The translations under genes and the position numbers were made by a program. A stretch of 64,000 bases of DNA, taken from assembly GCF_014268445.2 (NCBI RefSeq), contig NZ_CP077089.1:3527501-3591500 (forward strand), read 5' to 3'. Shown here piece by piece: positions 38,556 through 48,793 of this stretch. This DNA is from Pseudomonas tensinigenes (GTDB taxonomy: Bacteria; Pseudomonadota; Gammaproteobacteria; Pseudomonadales; Pseudomonadaceae). A model generated the notes under the pieces. The model made no database searches. It was not told the DNA's origin and saw only the letters and a list, made by a program, of their open reading frames with translations. The stretch's first letter is position 1. Every line of letters begins with the position of its first letter.

Positions 38556-39931
38556 AAATCACAGTATTTGGCAGCGGTTACGTCGGTCTGGTGCAAGCGG
38601 CTGTGTTGGCCGAAGTCGGCCATGATGTCGTGTGCATGGACGTCGACCAGAAGAAGGTCGACCTGTTGCGCCAGGGTCACGTGAGCATTTTCGAACCGGG
38701 GCTGGCCAGCCTGGTACGTGAAGGTCTGGATTCGAAACGCCTGCAATTCACCACCGATGAAAAACTCGCTGTGCAGCACGCGCGGGTGGCGTTTATTGCC
38801 GTGGGTACGCCGTCGCGTGAGGACGGTTCGGCAGATCTGCGTTACGTGCTATCGGTCGGCGATGCGATTGCCCGGCATCGTGAGCAACCGTTGATCATCG
38901 TCGAGAAATCCACGGTGCCGGTGGGCACGGGCGACACCCTGCGCACGCACATTGAAAAAGCCTTGATCAAGGTGGGCCGCCTGCTGCAATTCGATATCGT
39001 CTCCAACCCGGAATTTCTCAAGGAAGGCTCGGCGGTTGCCGACTGCCGCCGCCCGGATCGCATCGTCATCGGCTGTGAAGGCGATGAGGTACGCGACGTG
39101 ATGCGTGATCTGTACTCGCCGTTCAACCGCAACCATGACCGCATCATGTTCATGGACCTGCGCAGCGCCGAGCTGACCAAGTACGCCGCCAACTGCATGC
39201 TGGCGACCAAGATCAGCTTCATCAACCAGATCGCCGAGCTAGCCGAGCACTTGGGCGCCGATATTGAATCGGTGCGTCAGGGCATCGGTGCCGACACGCG
39301 CATCGGTTACCACTTTATCTACCCGGGCTGCGGTTATGGCGGCTCGTGCTTTCCGAAAGACATGCGCGCGCTCATCCACAGCGCCGAAGAGGCGCACTGC
39401 TCCAGTGATTTGCTGCAAGCGGTCGAGGCGATCAACCAGCGGCAGAAACACAAGTTGTTCGAGCGCATCAACGCGTTTTATCGCGGAGACCTGCGTGGCA
39501 AGACATTCGCCTTGTGGGGCTTGGCGTTCAAACCGAATACCGACGACATGCGTGACGCGCCGAGCCGCGTGCTGCTGGAAGAATTGTGGGCCGCCGGTGC
39601 CAGTGTGCGCGCCTTCGACCCGGAAGCCATGCAGGAAACCCAGAACCTCTACCCGGACGAACCGAAACTGATGCTGATGGGCACGCCGGAATCGGTGCTG
39701 CCCGGCGCCGATGCGTTGATCATCTGCACCGAATGGCAGCAATTCAAGGCACCGGATTTCGACCTGATCAAGCAGCGCCTCAACACGCCGGTGATCTTCG
39801 ACGGGCGCAACCTGTACGACGCCGAGCGTCTGGCGCGCAACGGTTTCCATTACTTCCCGATGGGTCGTGGCGAGTCGCGCAAACTGCCGATCCCGCTGCA
39901 ACAGTGGCCGAACGCGTCCGACGTCGCTTGA
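38552..39931 (+). CDS. ugd: UDP-glucose 6-dehydrogenase
   Basis: A 459-residue enzyme supplying UDP-glucuronate for ArnA. It starts at the ATG at 38552, which overlaps arnF. The NAD-binding motif is [21 protein letters not shown] at residues 6-26. KSTVPVGTG and [13 protein letters not shown] follow, and the catalytic Cys266 lies in [29 protein letters not shown] opens the C-terminal domain. Having ugd as the last gene of the arn operon matches other Pseudomonas. No terminator is seen, but a palindromic repeat begins 30 bases downstream. Confidence 0.96.
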   Translation: MKITVFGSGYVGLVQAAVLAEVGHDVVCMDVDQKKVDLLRQGHVSIFEPGLASLVREGLDSKRLQFTTDEKLAVQHARVAFIAVGTPSREDGSADLRYVLSVGDAIARHREQPLIIVEKSTVPVGTGDTLRTHIEKALIKVGRLLQFDIVSNPEFLKEGSAVADCRRPDRIVIGCEGDEVRDVMRDLYSPFNRNHDRIMFMDLRSAELTKYAANCMLATKISFINQIAELAEHLGADIESVRQGIGADTRIGYHFIYPGCGYGGSCFPKDMRALIHSAEEAHCSSDLLQAVEAINQRQKHKLFERINAFYRGDLRGKTFALWGLAFKPNTDDMRDAPSRVLLEELWAAGASVRAFDPEAMQETQNLYPDEPKLMLMGTPESVLPGADALIICTEWQQFKAPDFDLIKQRLNTPVIFDGRNLYDAERLARNGFHYFPMGRGESRKLPIPLQQWPNASDVA

Positions 39932-39961
39932 TGACGCCGTCGCTCTGTACGCCGCCGCCCT

Positions 39962-40046
39962 TGTAGGAGCTGCCGAAGGCTGCGATCTTCTGATCTTGTT
40001 TTTTACAATCCAGATCAAAAGATCGCAGCCTGCGGCAGCTCCTACA
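39962..40046. repeat. Palindromic repeat, third family (TGTAGGAGCTGCCGAAGGCTGC type)
   Basis: TGTAGGAGCTGCCGAAGGCT-GCGATC and its inverted copy GATCGCAGCC-TGCGGCAGCTCCTACA enclose an AT-rich centre. A second copy is at 56991-57069. The final A of this repeat is the first base of the GNAT gene's ATG. Confidence 0.9.
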
Positions 40047-40558
40047 TGAACATGATCATTCGCCTTGCAAGGCCCGCTGACGCGGTGACCCTCCCTGCCA
40101 TCGAACGCTCGGCGGCCGAGCTGTTTCGTCTTGACCCGCAATTGGCCTGGCTGGCGGATGCCGAGGTGGCGGAGGTTGCGCAACATGTGCGAGCTATCGA
40201 GGAGGCGTATGTATGGGTCGCTGAAAGTACCGAACTGGCAGGATTTCTCCGCGCAGTCGAAATCGACCAGCACCTGCACATCGAAGAGTTGTCCGTCAGT
40301 CAGGCCTTTCAGGGCCAGGGCATCGGTCGACGGCTGGTTTCGGCGGCGATTGAACACGCGCGCGCATTGCGGTTGAAAGCAGTGACATTGACCACGTTTC
40401 GCGACCTGCCGTGGAATGCGCCGTTCTATCAGCGCATGGGGTTTATCGAGTTGACGTCCGCACCTACCGCTGGCTATTTGCACGACGCCGTACAGGCCGA
40501 AATCGCACTGGGTTTTCCCGCGAACCGCCGCTGCGCCATGCACCTGCCCCTGATTTGA
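40046..40558 (+). CDS. GNAT-family N-acetyltransferase
   Basis: A 170-residue acetyltransferase. The acetyl-CoA binding motif is FQGQGIGRRLVSAAIEHA near residue 91, preceded by the beta-4 strand LHIEELSV and followed by PFYQRMGFIELT. Substrate unknown. The ATG at 40046 immediately abuts a palindromic repeat; a second ATG follows at 40052. There is no separate ribosome binding site except the GGAGCT-like sequence within or next to the repeat, so the repeat supplies the 5' untranslated region. Confidence 0.8.
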   Translation: MNMIIRLARPADAVTLPAIERSAAELFRLDPQLAWLADAEVAEVAQHVRAIEEAYVWVAESTELAGFLRAVEIDQHLHIEELSVSQAFQGQGIGRRLVSAAIEHARALRLKAVTLTTFRDLPWNAPFYQRMGFIELTSAPTAGYLHDAVQAEIALGFPANRRCAMHLPLI

Positions 40559-40574
40559 AAGCAACGGAAGTCCC

Positions 40575-40665
40575 CTGTGGGAGCGAGCCTGCTCGCGAAG
40601 GCGGAGTGTCAGTCAACACTGATGTATCTGACAGAACGCTTTCGCGAGCAGGCTCGCTCCCACAG
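40575..40665. repeat. REPIN doublet
   Basis: CTGTGGGAGCGAGCCTGCTC and its inverted copy GAGCAGGCTCGCTCCCACAG flank about 45 bases, right after the GNAT gene. Same family as at 24739-24828. Confidence 0.9.
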
Positions 40666-40756
40666 GGATGGTGTTATGGCGGCTTGACCGGTGATGATTG
40701 CCCGGTGAGGATGACCCACGCCTGCCAAGCATTTGAAATAAGGACATTGCCCCTCC

Positions 40757-41935
40757 GTGGCCACCTACTCGCGCCTCATCCGCCGGTTGATGATCAGCTC
40801 GCTGACCGTCGTCATCAGCCGCGCCCTGATCAGCCCGCTGCTGACGCTGTTCCTCAGCAACAAGCTCGGCCTCAATCCGCAAGACGTCGGTCTGCTGTTG
40901 GGCATCGCGGTGTTCAGCGCCACGTTATTGTCGTTGTACGGCGGCTACATCATCGATCGGCTCGACAAGCGCCGGTTGCTGATCCTGACGATGCTCTCCA
41001 GTGGTATCGGTCTGATCCTGCTGACCTTCGCGCAGAATCTTTATCTGGTCACGCTGGTGCTGATCATCAGCGAAACGGCGTCGGCGCTGTTCCTGATCTG
41101 CTCCAAAGCCATCCTCAGTGAAAACCTGCCAATCGGCCAACGGGTCAAGGCGTTTTCCCTCAACTACACATTGACCAACATCGGCTATGCCGTCGGCCCG
41201 ATGATCGGCGTGGTGATTGCCGGGGTGCAGCCCTCTGCGCCCTTTATCGTGGCCGGTGCGATTGCCATCGGCAGCATCTTTCTGCTGCTCGGCGCCGGCC
41301 GGGAAGCCAGCCCGATTGCTCCAGTCGCCGCACCGCCGAGTTTTCTGAAAACCCTGATCATCCTGAAAAACGACCGCACGATGATCCTGTTTACCCTGGG
41401 TTGCCTGCTCAGCACGCTGGTGCACGGGCGTTTCACCCTGTACCTGTCGCAATACCTGCTGGTGACCCACACCCAGCAACAGACGTTGGACACCATGGCC
41501 GCCCTGCTCGCCTGCAACGCGATCACGGTGATTGTGCTGCAGTACCAGATCGGCCGTTTACTCACCCGCGAACACCTGCGCCACTGGATTGCCGGCGGCA
41601 CCGCATTGTTCATCGTCGGGCTGATCGGCTTCAGTCTGGCCGACAGCCTGGTCGGCTGGTGCGTGGCGATGTTCATCTTCACCTTGGGCGAGATGATCAT
41701 TTACCCGGCCGACTTTCTGTTCGTCGACACATTGGCCCCGGAAGACCTGCGCGGCAGTTACTACGGCGCGCAGAATCTGGCGGCGCTGGGTGGTGCGGCC
41801 AGTCCGGTCATGTGCGGATTTCTGCTGATGCACACACCGGCGCCCAGCATGTTCTATGCCTTGAGCGCATTGGCCGCTGTGGGTGGCTATTTGTGTTTCA
41901 TGAGTGGCCGCCGTGTCGCTTCAATTCAAAATTAA
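40757..41935 (+). CDS. MFS transporter (MdtH-like)
   Basis: A 392-residue membrane protein with about twelve hydrophobic helices. The motif-A-like loop between helices 2 and 3 reads GGYIIDRLDKRRLL. Other helices include LTLVLIISETASALFLI and MFIFTLGEMIIYPADFLFV; the latter resembles the MdtH/YceL drug-efflux subfamily. The start is GTG at 40757 with AAGGA about twelve bases upstream, a little far. Substrate cannot be inferred. Confidence 0.82.
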   Translation: MATYSRLIRRLMISSLTVVISRALISPLLTLFLSNKLGLNPQDVGLLLGIAVFSATLLSLYGGYIIDRLDKRRLLILTMLSSGIGLILLTFAQNLYLVTLVLIISETASALFLICSKAILSENLPIGQRVKAFSLNYTLTNIGYAVGPMIGVVIAGVQPSAPFIVAGAIAIGSIFLLLGAGREASPIAPVAAPPSFLKTLIILKNDRTMILFTLGCLLSTLVHGRFTLYLSQYLLVTHTQQQTLDTMAALLACNAITVIVLQYQIGRLLTREHLRHWIAGGTALFIVGLIGFSLADSLVGWCVAMFIFTLGEMIIYPADFLFVDTLAPEDLRGSYYGAQNLAALGGAASPVMCGFLLMHTPAPSMFYALSALAAVGGYLCFMSGRRVASIQN

Positions 41936-42092
41936 TGCACTAAATCTTCATTAATATGAATTTGTCAGCATCGAGTTTGATCGGCAAACTGTGCACGTTC
42001 CTCCCCCAATGTTGGAACGCTTCGAGGGCTTTCCGGATATGCCGGACAAGTCCTTTTTTTTGCCTCGAATTTGCTGCAAGGATTGGATTTAC

Positions 42093-42785
42093 ATGCTCGC
42101 TCGCTGGTTGCCCGCCGCCATCAACACCCGCCCGACCGAATGGAGCCGCGCCGCCATCGGCATGGCGCTGGGCACATTATTCAGCGTGTGGTTGTGCGCG
42201 CAGGTGTTCGGCCATGAAGTCGCCTATCACTTGATCGGGCCGCTGGGCGCATCGGCGGTGTTGCTGTTCGCCGTGTCCTCCGGCGCCCTCGCCCAGCCGT
42301 GGTCGATTCTCGGTGGGTATTTGTGTGCCGGCGTCGTCGCACTGCTGGTCGCCCATGTGCTCGGCCGGACTTTGGGCAGCGCCTGTCTGGCGGCGGGCAT
42401 GGCGTTGATTCTGATGTGCTGGCTGCGCTGTCTGCATCCGCCGGCCGGGGCGTTGGCACTGACGCTGGTGCTGGCCGATCCGGCGACCATCGCCATGGAC
42501 TGGAAAGCCATGGAACCGGTGATGCTCGGTGCGGCGTGCATGCTGCTCAGTGCACTCGCCTACAACAACCTGACACGCATTCGTTATCCGAAACGTCCGG
42601 CTGAACCGGCGCCGATCGTTGCGCCCGTCGACAGTCAGGCCATCACCGCCGAGGACCTCAAACTGGCGTTGGCCGACATGGAAGCCTTCATCGACATCAC
42701 CCCCGAGGATCTTGAACAGCTGATCCACGCCAGCGAATTGCATGCCAAGCGGCGCAGCATCAGCGAAGTGCTTGCGCGATCATAG
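42093..42785 (+). CDS. HPP-family membrane protein
   Basis: A 230-residue protein starting at the ATG at 42093; an in-frame ATG at 41991 would add 34 residues with no family similarity. The HPP domain has four transmembrane helices, with EWSRAAIGMALGTLF, IGPLGASAVLLFAVSSGALAQP and the defining LHPPAGALALTLVL. A cytoplasmic acidic tail has DLKLALADMEAFIDITPEDL. Some HPP proteins take part in nitrite transport; the role here is unknown. Confidence 0.8.
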   Translation: MLARWLPAAINTRPTEWSRAAIGMALGTLFSVWLCAQVFGHEVAYHLIGPLGASAVLLFAVSSGALAQPWSILGGYLCAGVVALLVAHVLGRTLGSACLAAGMALILMCWLRCLHPPAGALALTLVLADPATIAMDWKAMEPVMLGAACMLLSALAYNNLTRIRYPKRPAEPAPIVAPVDSQAITAEDLKLALADMEAFIDITPEDLEQLIHASELHAKRRSISEVLARS

Positions 42786-42809
42786 ACGCGGGCTGTCCAC
42801 TGACGGCCA

Positions 42810-43835
42810 TCATTCACTCCAGGTTTGATCATCTTCATTGGCTTTTTGTGCGTCCCGAAACTTTTGGATCTGTTCCTGGAGTTCGGGCGATCGCGGTTTA
42901 GCCGCGGAGGAGCCTTCACCGATGTAATCGCCGTATTCGATCATCTTGATCCCCGATGGCAATACCCCATTGAGCTCATCAATCTGGATCTCCACGTTTG
43001 GCCGCAGTTCGTTGTAAAAATGCGCTTTCACATACGAATAACCCGGCTGGTATAACTTCGCCATTTCGTAGAGGAGCGCCTCCGGCTTTTTCTTCTCATC
43101 AGCGGTGAAACTACCCTCGATTGCTGTGGTGGCGGTATTGATGTAATGACCAATTTGACTGTCAGACACTAGTTGGCCGGTGTTGAAACCCGGGTTGAAA
43201 AATAGATCGCGCGCCACCTGACGGTGAACCTCGTCAATGATGACATCGGGCTTCAGGTTGATATGCTGCGGCAACAGCCGCGTATCCGAACAAAACGTCA
43301 GGCAACGATCCTTGAGTTTTTGAAGTGCAGCCTTCAAATCCCCGTCCGAGTTTCCGATGGCGATATCGAAGCCTGACAGAAAGTCCTGGGTGAGCCCCAG
43401 GTTATTGAAGTGCGCTGCGTCCATACTGGAAACGCCCGTACCCAGTTGATCCCCCATATTGTCAGCGCTTTTATTAAAATCGGCGTGTATCCCCTTGGTT
43501 CTGTAGCCGACTCCGGTTTGATGAGTCGCATGACGAAGTTCTATTGCATCCAGAGGCTTCTTGTTAAACGTGTGTGAAATCTTGCCAAGCACATCACAAC
43601 TCATCTTGACGTTGATACAAAACCAAAAAAAATGATTGGCCCGCATCCTCGCATGCAGCGGCAAGGCCGAATCAAGGCTGCCACTGAGGATCGGTGCGTT
43701 CTGGTTGCCGGGCAGAAAAATGCGTTTTTGCTTTCCCGGGGGAGTTGGGTTAACAAACGTTGCAGGAACGTGTTTGGGCGCCTTCGTTGAAAACTCCCTC
43801 ACCAGTTGCGTAATTAACCCGTGTTTCGGAGCCAT
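42810..43835 (-). CDS. Orphan protein of unknown function, AT-richer than neighbours
   Basis: A 341-residue protein from the ATG at 43835, with AGGGAAAG upstream; an in-frame start at 43874 would add 13 residues. I do not recognise the family. It lacks a signal peptide, transmembrane helices and P-loops. The N-terminal 60 residues are basic and rich in Pro, Ser and Thr, as in secreted effectors. A central part has ELRHATHQTGVGYR and the C-terminal part VKAHFYNELRPNVEIQIDEL. Base composition is visibly lower in GC than flanking genes, suggesting transfer. The organisation of an effector (basic leader, globular body, acidic tail) is only suggestive. Confidence 0.6.
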   Translation of the reverse strand: MAPKHGLITQLVREFSTKAPKHVPATFVNPTPPGKQKRIFLPGNQNAPILSGSLDSALPLHARMRANHFFWFCINVKMSCDVLGKISHTFNKKPLDAIELRHATHQTGVGYRTKGIHADFNKSADNMGDQLGTGVSSMDAAHFNNLGLTQDFLSGFDIAIGNSDGDLKAALQKLKDRCLTFCSDTRLLPQHINLKPDVIIDEVHRQVARDLFFNPGFNTGQLVSDSQIGHYINTATTAIEGSFTADEKKKPEALLYEMAKLYQPGYSYVKAHFYNELRPNVEIQIDELNGVLPSGIKMIEYGDYIGEGSSAAKPRSPELQEQIQKFRDAQKANEDDQTWSE

Positions 43836-44090
43836 TTTTCTTTCCCTGACAGATTGACGAATGTCCTTTCGCACCGCTTGTTAGGGTGTAGCACAATTAT
43901 TGAATATCACTATCCACTCCAAAGTAATCTGTATTCCCGCAGGCGCTGCCGACAGGCACCCTTGCCATGCAAAAATGCAGATGTCGCCTGCAGTTATCTC
44001 CGTTGTACACGGCAAATTTGCACTGTTACGATCCGGTAACGCTCGCGCGCGAGCTTCTCGAATAAAGACAATAAAAGCAGGGAGTTACTG

Positions 44091-45197
44091 ATGACAGCTC
44101 AGGCTTCATCCCCGCGGACCCAGTCCATGGATGCCACGCAAAACGAAGTGCTGGCCGAGGTTCGCAATCACATCGGTCACCTGACCCTCAACCGCCCCGC
44201 CGGTCTCAACGCCATTACCCTCGACATGGTGCGTTTGCTGCAACAGCAACTCGACGCCTGGGCGACTGACGCCAATGTTCACGCCGTAGTCCTGCGCGGT
44301 GCCGGTGAAAAAGCCTTCTGCGCCGGTGGCGACATTCGTTCGCTGTACGACAGTTTCAAAAGCGGCGACACGCTGCACGAAGATTTCTTTGTCGAGGAAT
44401 ACGCCCTCGACCTGACGATTCATCACTACCGCAAACCCGTGCTGGCGCTGATGGACGGTTTCGTCCTCGGCGGCGGCATGGGCCTGGTGCAAGGCGCCGA
44501 TCTGCGCGTGGTCACCGAGAAGAGCCGTCTGGCGATGCCGGAAGTGGCCATCGGTTATTTCCCGGATGTCGGTGGCAGTTATTTCCTGCCGCGCATTCCC
44601 GGTGAGCTGGGGATTTATCTGGGGGTCAGCGGCGTGCAGATTCGTGCGGCCGATGCGCTGTATTGCGGCCTCGCCGACTGGTACCTGGACAGCAGCAAAC
44701 TGGCGCTGCTCGACGAAAAGCTCGATCAGATGGAATGGCAGGACACGCCGCTCAAGGCGCTGCAAAACCTGCTGGCCAAGCACGCCGTGCAAACCTTGCC
44801 CGATGCGCCGCTAGAAGCCTTGCGCCCGGCCATCGATCACTTTTTTGCTCTACCGGATGTGCCGAGCATGGTTGAGCAATTGCGCGCGGTAACCGTCGCC
44901 GACAGCCACGAATGGGCAACGGCCACGGCCAATCTGCTGGAGACTCGTTCGCCGCTGGCCATGGCCGTGACCCTCGAAATGCTTCGTCGCGGCCGCCACC
45001 TGAGCCTGGAAAACTGCTTCGCACTTGAGCTGCATCTGGATCGCCAGTGGTTCGCCCGCGGCGACCTGATCGAAGGCGTACGCGCCCTGCTGATCGATAA
45101 AGACAAGACACCTCGCTGGAACCCGCCGACCCTCGCTGCACTGGACGCTGCGCATGTCGCGAGTTTCTTCCATGGTTTTGATGAGCGCCGGAGCTGA
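44091..45197 (+). CDS. 3-hydroxyisobutyryl-CoA hydrolase-like enoyl-CoA hydratase/isomerase family protein
   Basis: A 368-residue crotonase-fold enzyme. The longer C-terminus distinguishes it from the 260-residue hydratases. AFCAGGDIRSLYDS and GFVLGGGMGLVQGADLR form the CoA site and oxyanion hole. MPEVAIGYFPDVGGSYFLPR matches the 3-hydroxyisobutyryl-CoA hydrolase group of valine breakdown. AGGGAG precedes the ATG. An acyl-CoA dehydrogenase follows after three bases, in accord with a valine-catabolic pair. Confidence 0.87.
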   Translation: MTAQASSPRTQSMDATQNEVLAEVRNHIGHLTLNRPAGLNAITLDMVRLLQQQLDAWATDANVHAVVLRGAGEKAFCAGGDIRSLYDSFKSGDTLHEDFFVEEYALDLTIHHYRKPVLALMDGFVLGGGMGLVQGADLRVVTEKSRLAMPEVAIGYFPDVGGSYFLPRIPGELGIYLGVSGVQIRAADALYCGLADWYLDSSKLALLDEKLDQMEWQDTPLKALQNLLAKHAVQTLPDAPLEALRPAIDHFFALPDVPSMVEQLRAVTVADSHEWATATANLLETRSPLAMAVTLEMLRRGRHLSLENCFALELHLDRQWFARGDLIEGVRALLIDKDKTPRWNPPTLAALDAAHVASFFHGFDERRS

Positions 45198-45200
45198 GCC

Positions 45201-46352
45201 ATGCACGATCTCGAACTGACTGAAGAACAAGTGATGATCCGCGACATGGCCCGGGACTTTGCCCGTGGCGAAATCGCACCGCACGCGCAGGCCTGGGAAA
45301 AGGCTGGCTGGATCGACGACGCGCTCGTCGCGAAGATGGGTGAGCTGGGGCTGTTAGGCATGGTAGTGCCTGAGGAATGGGGCGGCACTTACGTCGATTA
45401 CGTCGCCTACGCCTTGGCCGTGGAAGAGATTTCCGCCGGTGACGGCGCGACCGGGGCGTTCATGAGCATTCACAACTCGGTCGGCTGCGGGCCGGTACTC
45501 AACTACGGCAGCGAAGCACAGAAACAGACCTGGCTGGCGGATCTGGCCAGCGGGAAAACCATTGGCTGCTTCTGCCTGACCGAACCTCAGGCCGGTTCCG
45601 AAGCGCACAACCTGCGCACCCGTGCCGAACTGCGTGACGGCCAATGGGTGATCAACGGCGCCAAGCAATTTGTCAGCAACGGCAAACGGGCGAAACTGGC
45701 AATTGTGTTTGCGGTGACTGATCCGGATCTGGGCAAGAAAGGGATTTCGGCGTTTCTGGTGCCGACCGACACAGCGGGTTTCATCGTTGATCGGACTGAA
45801 CACAAGATGGGCATCCGCGCTTCCGATACTTGTGCGGTGACGCTGAACAACTGCAGCATTCCCGAGGCCAATCTGCTCGGCGAGCGCGGCAAAGGCCTGG
45901 CGATTGCCCTGTCCAACCTTGAAGGCGGACGTATCGGCATCGCCGCGCAAGCACTGGGCATTGCCCGTGCGGCGTTTGAAGCGGCGCTGGTGTATTCGCG
46001 TGATCGTATCCAGTTCGGCAAACCGATCAATGAACACCAGAGCATCGCCAACCTGCTGGCGGACATGCACATGCAGATCAACGCGGCGCGGCTGATGATC
46101 CTGCATGCGGCGCGTCTGCGTACAGCGGGCAAACCTTGCTTGTCCGAGGCTTCGCAGGCCAAGTTGTTTGCGTCGGAAATGGCCGAGAAGGTTTGCTCGT
46201 CGGCGATTCAGATTCATGGCGGGTATGGGTATCTGGAGGATTATCCGGTCGAGAAGTATTACCGCGATGCGCGGATTACCCAGATCTATGAAGGCTCGAG
46301 CGAGATTCAGCGGATGGTGATTGCGCGGGAGCTGAAGAACTATCAGTTGTGA
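45201..46352 (+). CDS. Acyl-CoA dehydrogenase, isobutyryl-CoA dehydrogenase-like
   Basis: A 383-residue flavoenzyme. Family marks include [18 protein letters not shown], the FAD/substrate region [38 protein letters not shown] and the catalytic glutamate in [12 protein letters not shown]. Length and motifs fit short branched-chain acyl-CoA dehydrogenases. Close coupling (3 bases) to the hydroxyisobutyryl-CoA hydrolase gene points to isobutyryl-CoA, the valine intermediate, as substrate; this is inference. Confidence 0.87.
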   Translation: MHDLELTEEQVMIRDMARDFARGEIAPHAQAWEKAGWIDDALVAKMGELGLLGMVVPEEWGGTYVDYVAYALAVEEISAGDGATGAFMSIHNSVGCGPVLNYGSEAQKQTWLADLASGKTIGCFCLTEPQAGSEAHNLRTRAELRDGQWVINGAKQFVSNGKRAKLAIVFAVTDPDLGKKGISAFLVPTDTAGFIVDRTEHKMGIRASDTCAVTLNNCSIPEANLLGERGKGLAIALSNLEGGRIGIAAQALGIARAAFEAALVYSRDRIQFGKPINEHQSIANLLADMHMQINAARLMILHAARLRTAGKPCLSEASQAKLFASEMAEKVCSSAIQIHGGYGYLEDYPVEKYYRDARITQIYEGSSEIQRMVIARELKNYQL

Positions 46353-46361
46353 TGGTGTTGG

Positions 46362-46587
46362 CCCCTTTCCCTCACCCCAGCCCTCTCCCAGAGGGAGAGG
46401 GGGCCGACCGAGGTGTCTGGCGTTATACGCCAGACCTGAAAGACCGGGTCGATTATCGATTGGATTAACCAGGCCGATCAGGGATTCAGTAAAGTTCTTT
46501 CAGGTCGGCGCAGATCATCAATATCCCCCAATCAGTCCCCTCTCCCTCCGGGCGGTCCGACGTTTCGGGAGGGTTAGGGTGAGGGGC
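46362..46587. repeat. Long palindromic repeat, fourth family, about 226 bp
   Basis: The left arm CCCCTTTCCCTCACCCCAGC-CCTCTCC and the right arm GGGAGGG-TTAGGGTGAGGGG are inverted complements. They enclose smaller inverted parts (GGTGTCTGGCGTTATACGCCAGACC; CCTGAAAGA / TCTTTCAGG). This fills most of the 382-base gap between the two convergent acyl-CoA operons. No coding sequence is seen. Confidence 0.75.
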
Positions 46588-46622
46588 TTTTGATTTTGAT
46601 GTACATCAAGCCGTAAAAGCTT

Positions 46623-46710
46623 CGCGAGCAGGCTCGCTCCCACAGAGATCTCCAGCGAACACAGATTGTGTGAACGCCGAGAACCTCATGTGGGAGCGAG
46701 CCTGCTCGCG
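46623..46710. repeat. REP pair in outward orientation
   Basis: CGCGAGCAGGCTCGCTCCCA followed about 50 bases later by TGGGAGCGAGCCTGCTCGCG, the reverse order of the other REPINs in the window. It fills the rest of the gap before the enoyl-CoA hydratase gene. Confidence 0.85.
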
Positions 46711-46734
46711 AAGGCGCCAGCTCAGGCACTACAT

Positions 46735-47508
46735 TTATTTGCCTTGGAATGCAGCCTCACGCTTGGCAATAAACGCCGCCATCCCTTCCTTCTGATCCTG
46801 CGTGGCAAACGCCGCATGGAACACCCGACGCTCGAAACGCACGCCCTCAGTCAGGTTCACTTCAAAGGCACGATTCACGCTCTCCTTGATCATCATCGCA
46901 ATCGGCAGCGACTTGCTGGCAATCACGGCAGCAACCTTCAACGCTTCATCGAGCAACTCATCACTCGGCACGATCCGCGCAACGATGCCGCAACGCTCGG
47001 CCTCAACCGCATCGATCAAGCGCCCGCTCAGGCACATCTCCATGGCTTTCGCTTTGCCGACGGCACGCGTCAGACGCTGGGTGCCGCCCATGCCCGGCAA
47101 CACGCCAAGGTTGATTTCCGGTTGGCCAAACTTCGCGTTATCACCGGCCAGAATAAAGTCGCACATCAACGCCAGCTCACAACCACCGCCGAGGGCGAAA
47201 CCGTTGACGGCGGCAATGATCGGTTTACGCCGGTTGGCCACGCGATCGCTGTCACTGAACAAGTCGTCCATGTAGATCTGCGGGTAAGTCAGCTCGGCCA
47301 TTTCCTTGATGTCGGCACCGGCGGCAAAAGCCTTTTTCGAACCGGTGAGCACGATGCAACCAATGTTCGCATCCGCCTCCAACGCATCAAGAGCCTGGTT
47401 CACTTCGCTGACCAGTTGCGCGTTCAGGGCATTCAGCGCCTGCGGGCGGTTGAGGGTGATCAGGCCAACGCGGCCGTGGGTTTCGAGCAGAATGGTTTCG
47501 TACGTCAT
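46735..47508 (-). CDS. Enoyl-CoA hydratase
   Basis: A 257-residue crotonase with both catalytic glutamates: [14 protein letters not shown] and [37 protein letters not shown] forms the oxyanion hole region. It is ECHS1-like. It is the last gene of a five-gene minus-strand operon, 16 bases after the acyl-CoA dehydrogenase. In isoleucine breakdown it would hydrate tiglyl-CoA. AAGGAA precedes the ATG. Confidence 0.9.
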   Translation of the reverse strand: MTYETILLETHGRVGLITLNRPQALNALNAQLVSEVNQALDALEADANIGCIVLTGSKKAFAAGADIKEMAELTYPQIYMDDLFSDSDRVANRRKPIIAAVNGFALGGGCELALMCDFILAGDNAKFGQPEINLGVLPGMGGTQRLTRAVGKAKAMEMCLSGRLIDAVEAERCGIVARIVPSDELLDEALKVAAVIASKSLPIAMMIKESVNRAFEVNLTEGVRFERRVFHAAFATQDQKEGMAAFIAKREAAFQGK

Positions 47509-47524
47509 GAATAAAAATTCCTTG

Positions 47525-48652
47525 TTAAAGATTGCGCGAAATGACCATGCGCTGAATATCGCTGGTGCCTTCGTAGATCTGGCAGACGCGCACGTCGCGG
47601 TAGATGCGCTCCAGCGGGAAGTCGTTCAGGTAACCGTAACCACCGAGCGTTTGCAATGCCATCGAACAGACCTTCTCGGCCATCACCGAGGCGAACAGCT
47701 TGGCCATTGATGCCTCGACCAATGCCGGTTGGCCGCTGTCACGCAGGGCTGCAGCGTAATGCACCATCTGCCGGGCGACGGCGATCTGCGTGGCCATGTC
47801 GGCGAGGCGGAAAGCTACGGCCTGATGTTCGATGATCGGCTTGCCGAAGGTGTCGCGTTCACGGGCGTAATCACGTGCCGCTTCAAACGCCGCGCGGGCC
47901 ATGCCCACCGCTTGCGAAGCGATGCCAACGCGGCCACCTTCAAGGTTGGCCAGGGCGATCTTGTAGCCCTCGCCCTCTTCGCCCAAGCGATTGGCCACCG
48001 GTACTTTGACGTCTTCGAAGAGGATCTGGCAGGTGTCGGAAGCGTGTTGGCCGAGCTTGTCTTCGACGCGAGCGACTTTGTAGCCCGGCGAATCGGTCGG
48101 CACGATAAACGCCGTGATGCCGCGCTTGCCGGCGCTCGGATCAGTCACCGCAAACACAATCACGATCCCGGCGTTTTGCCCGGAGGTGATGAACTGTTTG
48201 CAGCCGTTCAGCACGTAGTGATCGCCGTCCAGCCGTGCACGGGTTTTCAGGCTGCTGGCGTCGGAACCGGCCTGCGGTTCGGTCAATGCAAAAGCACCGA
48301 GCATCTCGCCGCTGGCCAATGGCTTGAGAAAACGTTCACGTTGATCATCGTTGCCGAACTTGAGGATCGGCACGCAGCCGACCGAGTTGTGCACGCTCAT
48401 GATCGTCGAGCAGGCGCCGTCGCCGGCGGCGATTTCTTCCAGGGCCATGGCGTAGGCCAGATAACCGGTGTCGCAGCCGCCCCACTGCTCCGGCACAAGC
48501 ATGCCGAAGAAGCCCAGCTCGGCCATCTCGCCGATGGCTTCCTTGGGGAAACGGTGCTCGCGATCCCACTCGGCGGCGAACGGTTTCAAGCGTTCCTCGG
48601 CGAACTGCCGGGCCATGTCGCGGATCTGGGTTTGGTCTTCGTTGGGAATCAT
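47525..48652 (-). CDS. Acyl-CoA dehydrogenase, 2-methylbutyryl-CoA dehydrogenase-like
   Basis: A 375-residue enzyme with [58 protein letters not shown] and the catalytic Glu in [12 protein letters not shown]. Synteny with thiolase, SDR, synthetase and hydratase suggests the short branched-chain substrate of isoleucine catabolism. AAGGA lies just before the ATG. A REPIN separates it from the thiolase gene but the direction is the same. Confidence 0.9.
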   Translation of the reverse strand: MIPNEDQTQIRDMARQFAEERLKPFAAEWDREHRFPKEAIGEMAELGFFGMLVPEQWGGCDTGYLAYAMALEEIAAGDGACSTIMSVHNSVGCVPILKFGNDDQRERFLKPLASGEMLGAFALTEPQAGSDASSLKTRARLDGDHYVLNGCKQFITSGQNAGIVIVFAVTDPSAGKRGITAFIVPTDSPGYKVARVEDKLGQHASDTCQILFEDVKVPVANRLGEEGEGYKIALANLEGGRVGIASQAVGMARAAFEAARDYARERDTFGKPIIEHQAVAFRLADMATQIAVARQMVHYAAALRDSGQPALVEASMAKLFASVMAEKVCSMALQTLGGYGYLNDFPLERIYRDVRVCQIYEGTSDIQRMVISRNL

Positions 48653-48689
48653 GGTGAATCCTTAAATCCGGGTTACCACACAGACCCCC

Positions 48690-48778
48690 TGTGGGAGCGA
48701 GCCTGCTCGCGAAAGCGGTGTGTCAGCAAAGCAAACATTGACTGACATGACGCCTTCGCGAGCAGGCTCGCTCCCACA
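48690..48778. repeat. REPIN doublet inside the acyl-CoA operon
   Basis: TGTGGGAGCGAGCCTGCTCG and CGAGCAGGCTCGCTCCCACA face each other in the 141-base gap between the thiolase and acyl-CoA dehydrogenase genes. A hairpin here could reduce expression of the two distal genes. Confidence 0.9.
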
Positions 48779-48793
48779 TGGGCTATTTAGCGA

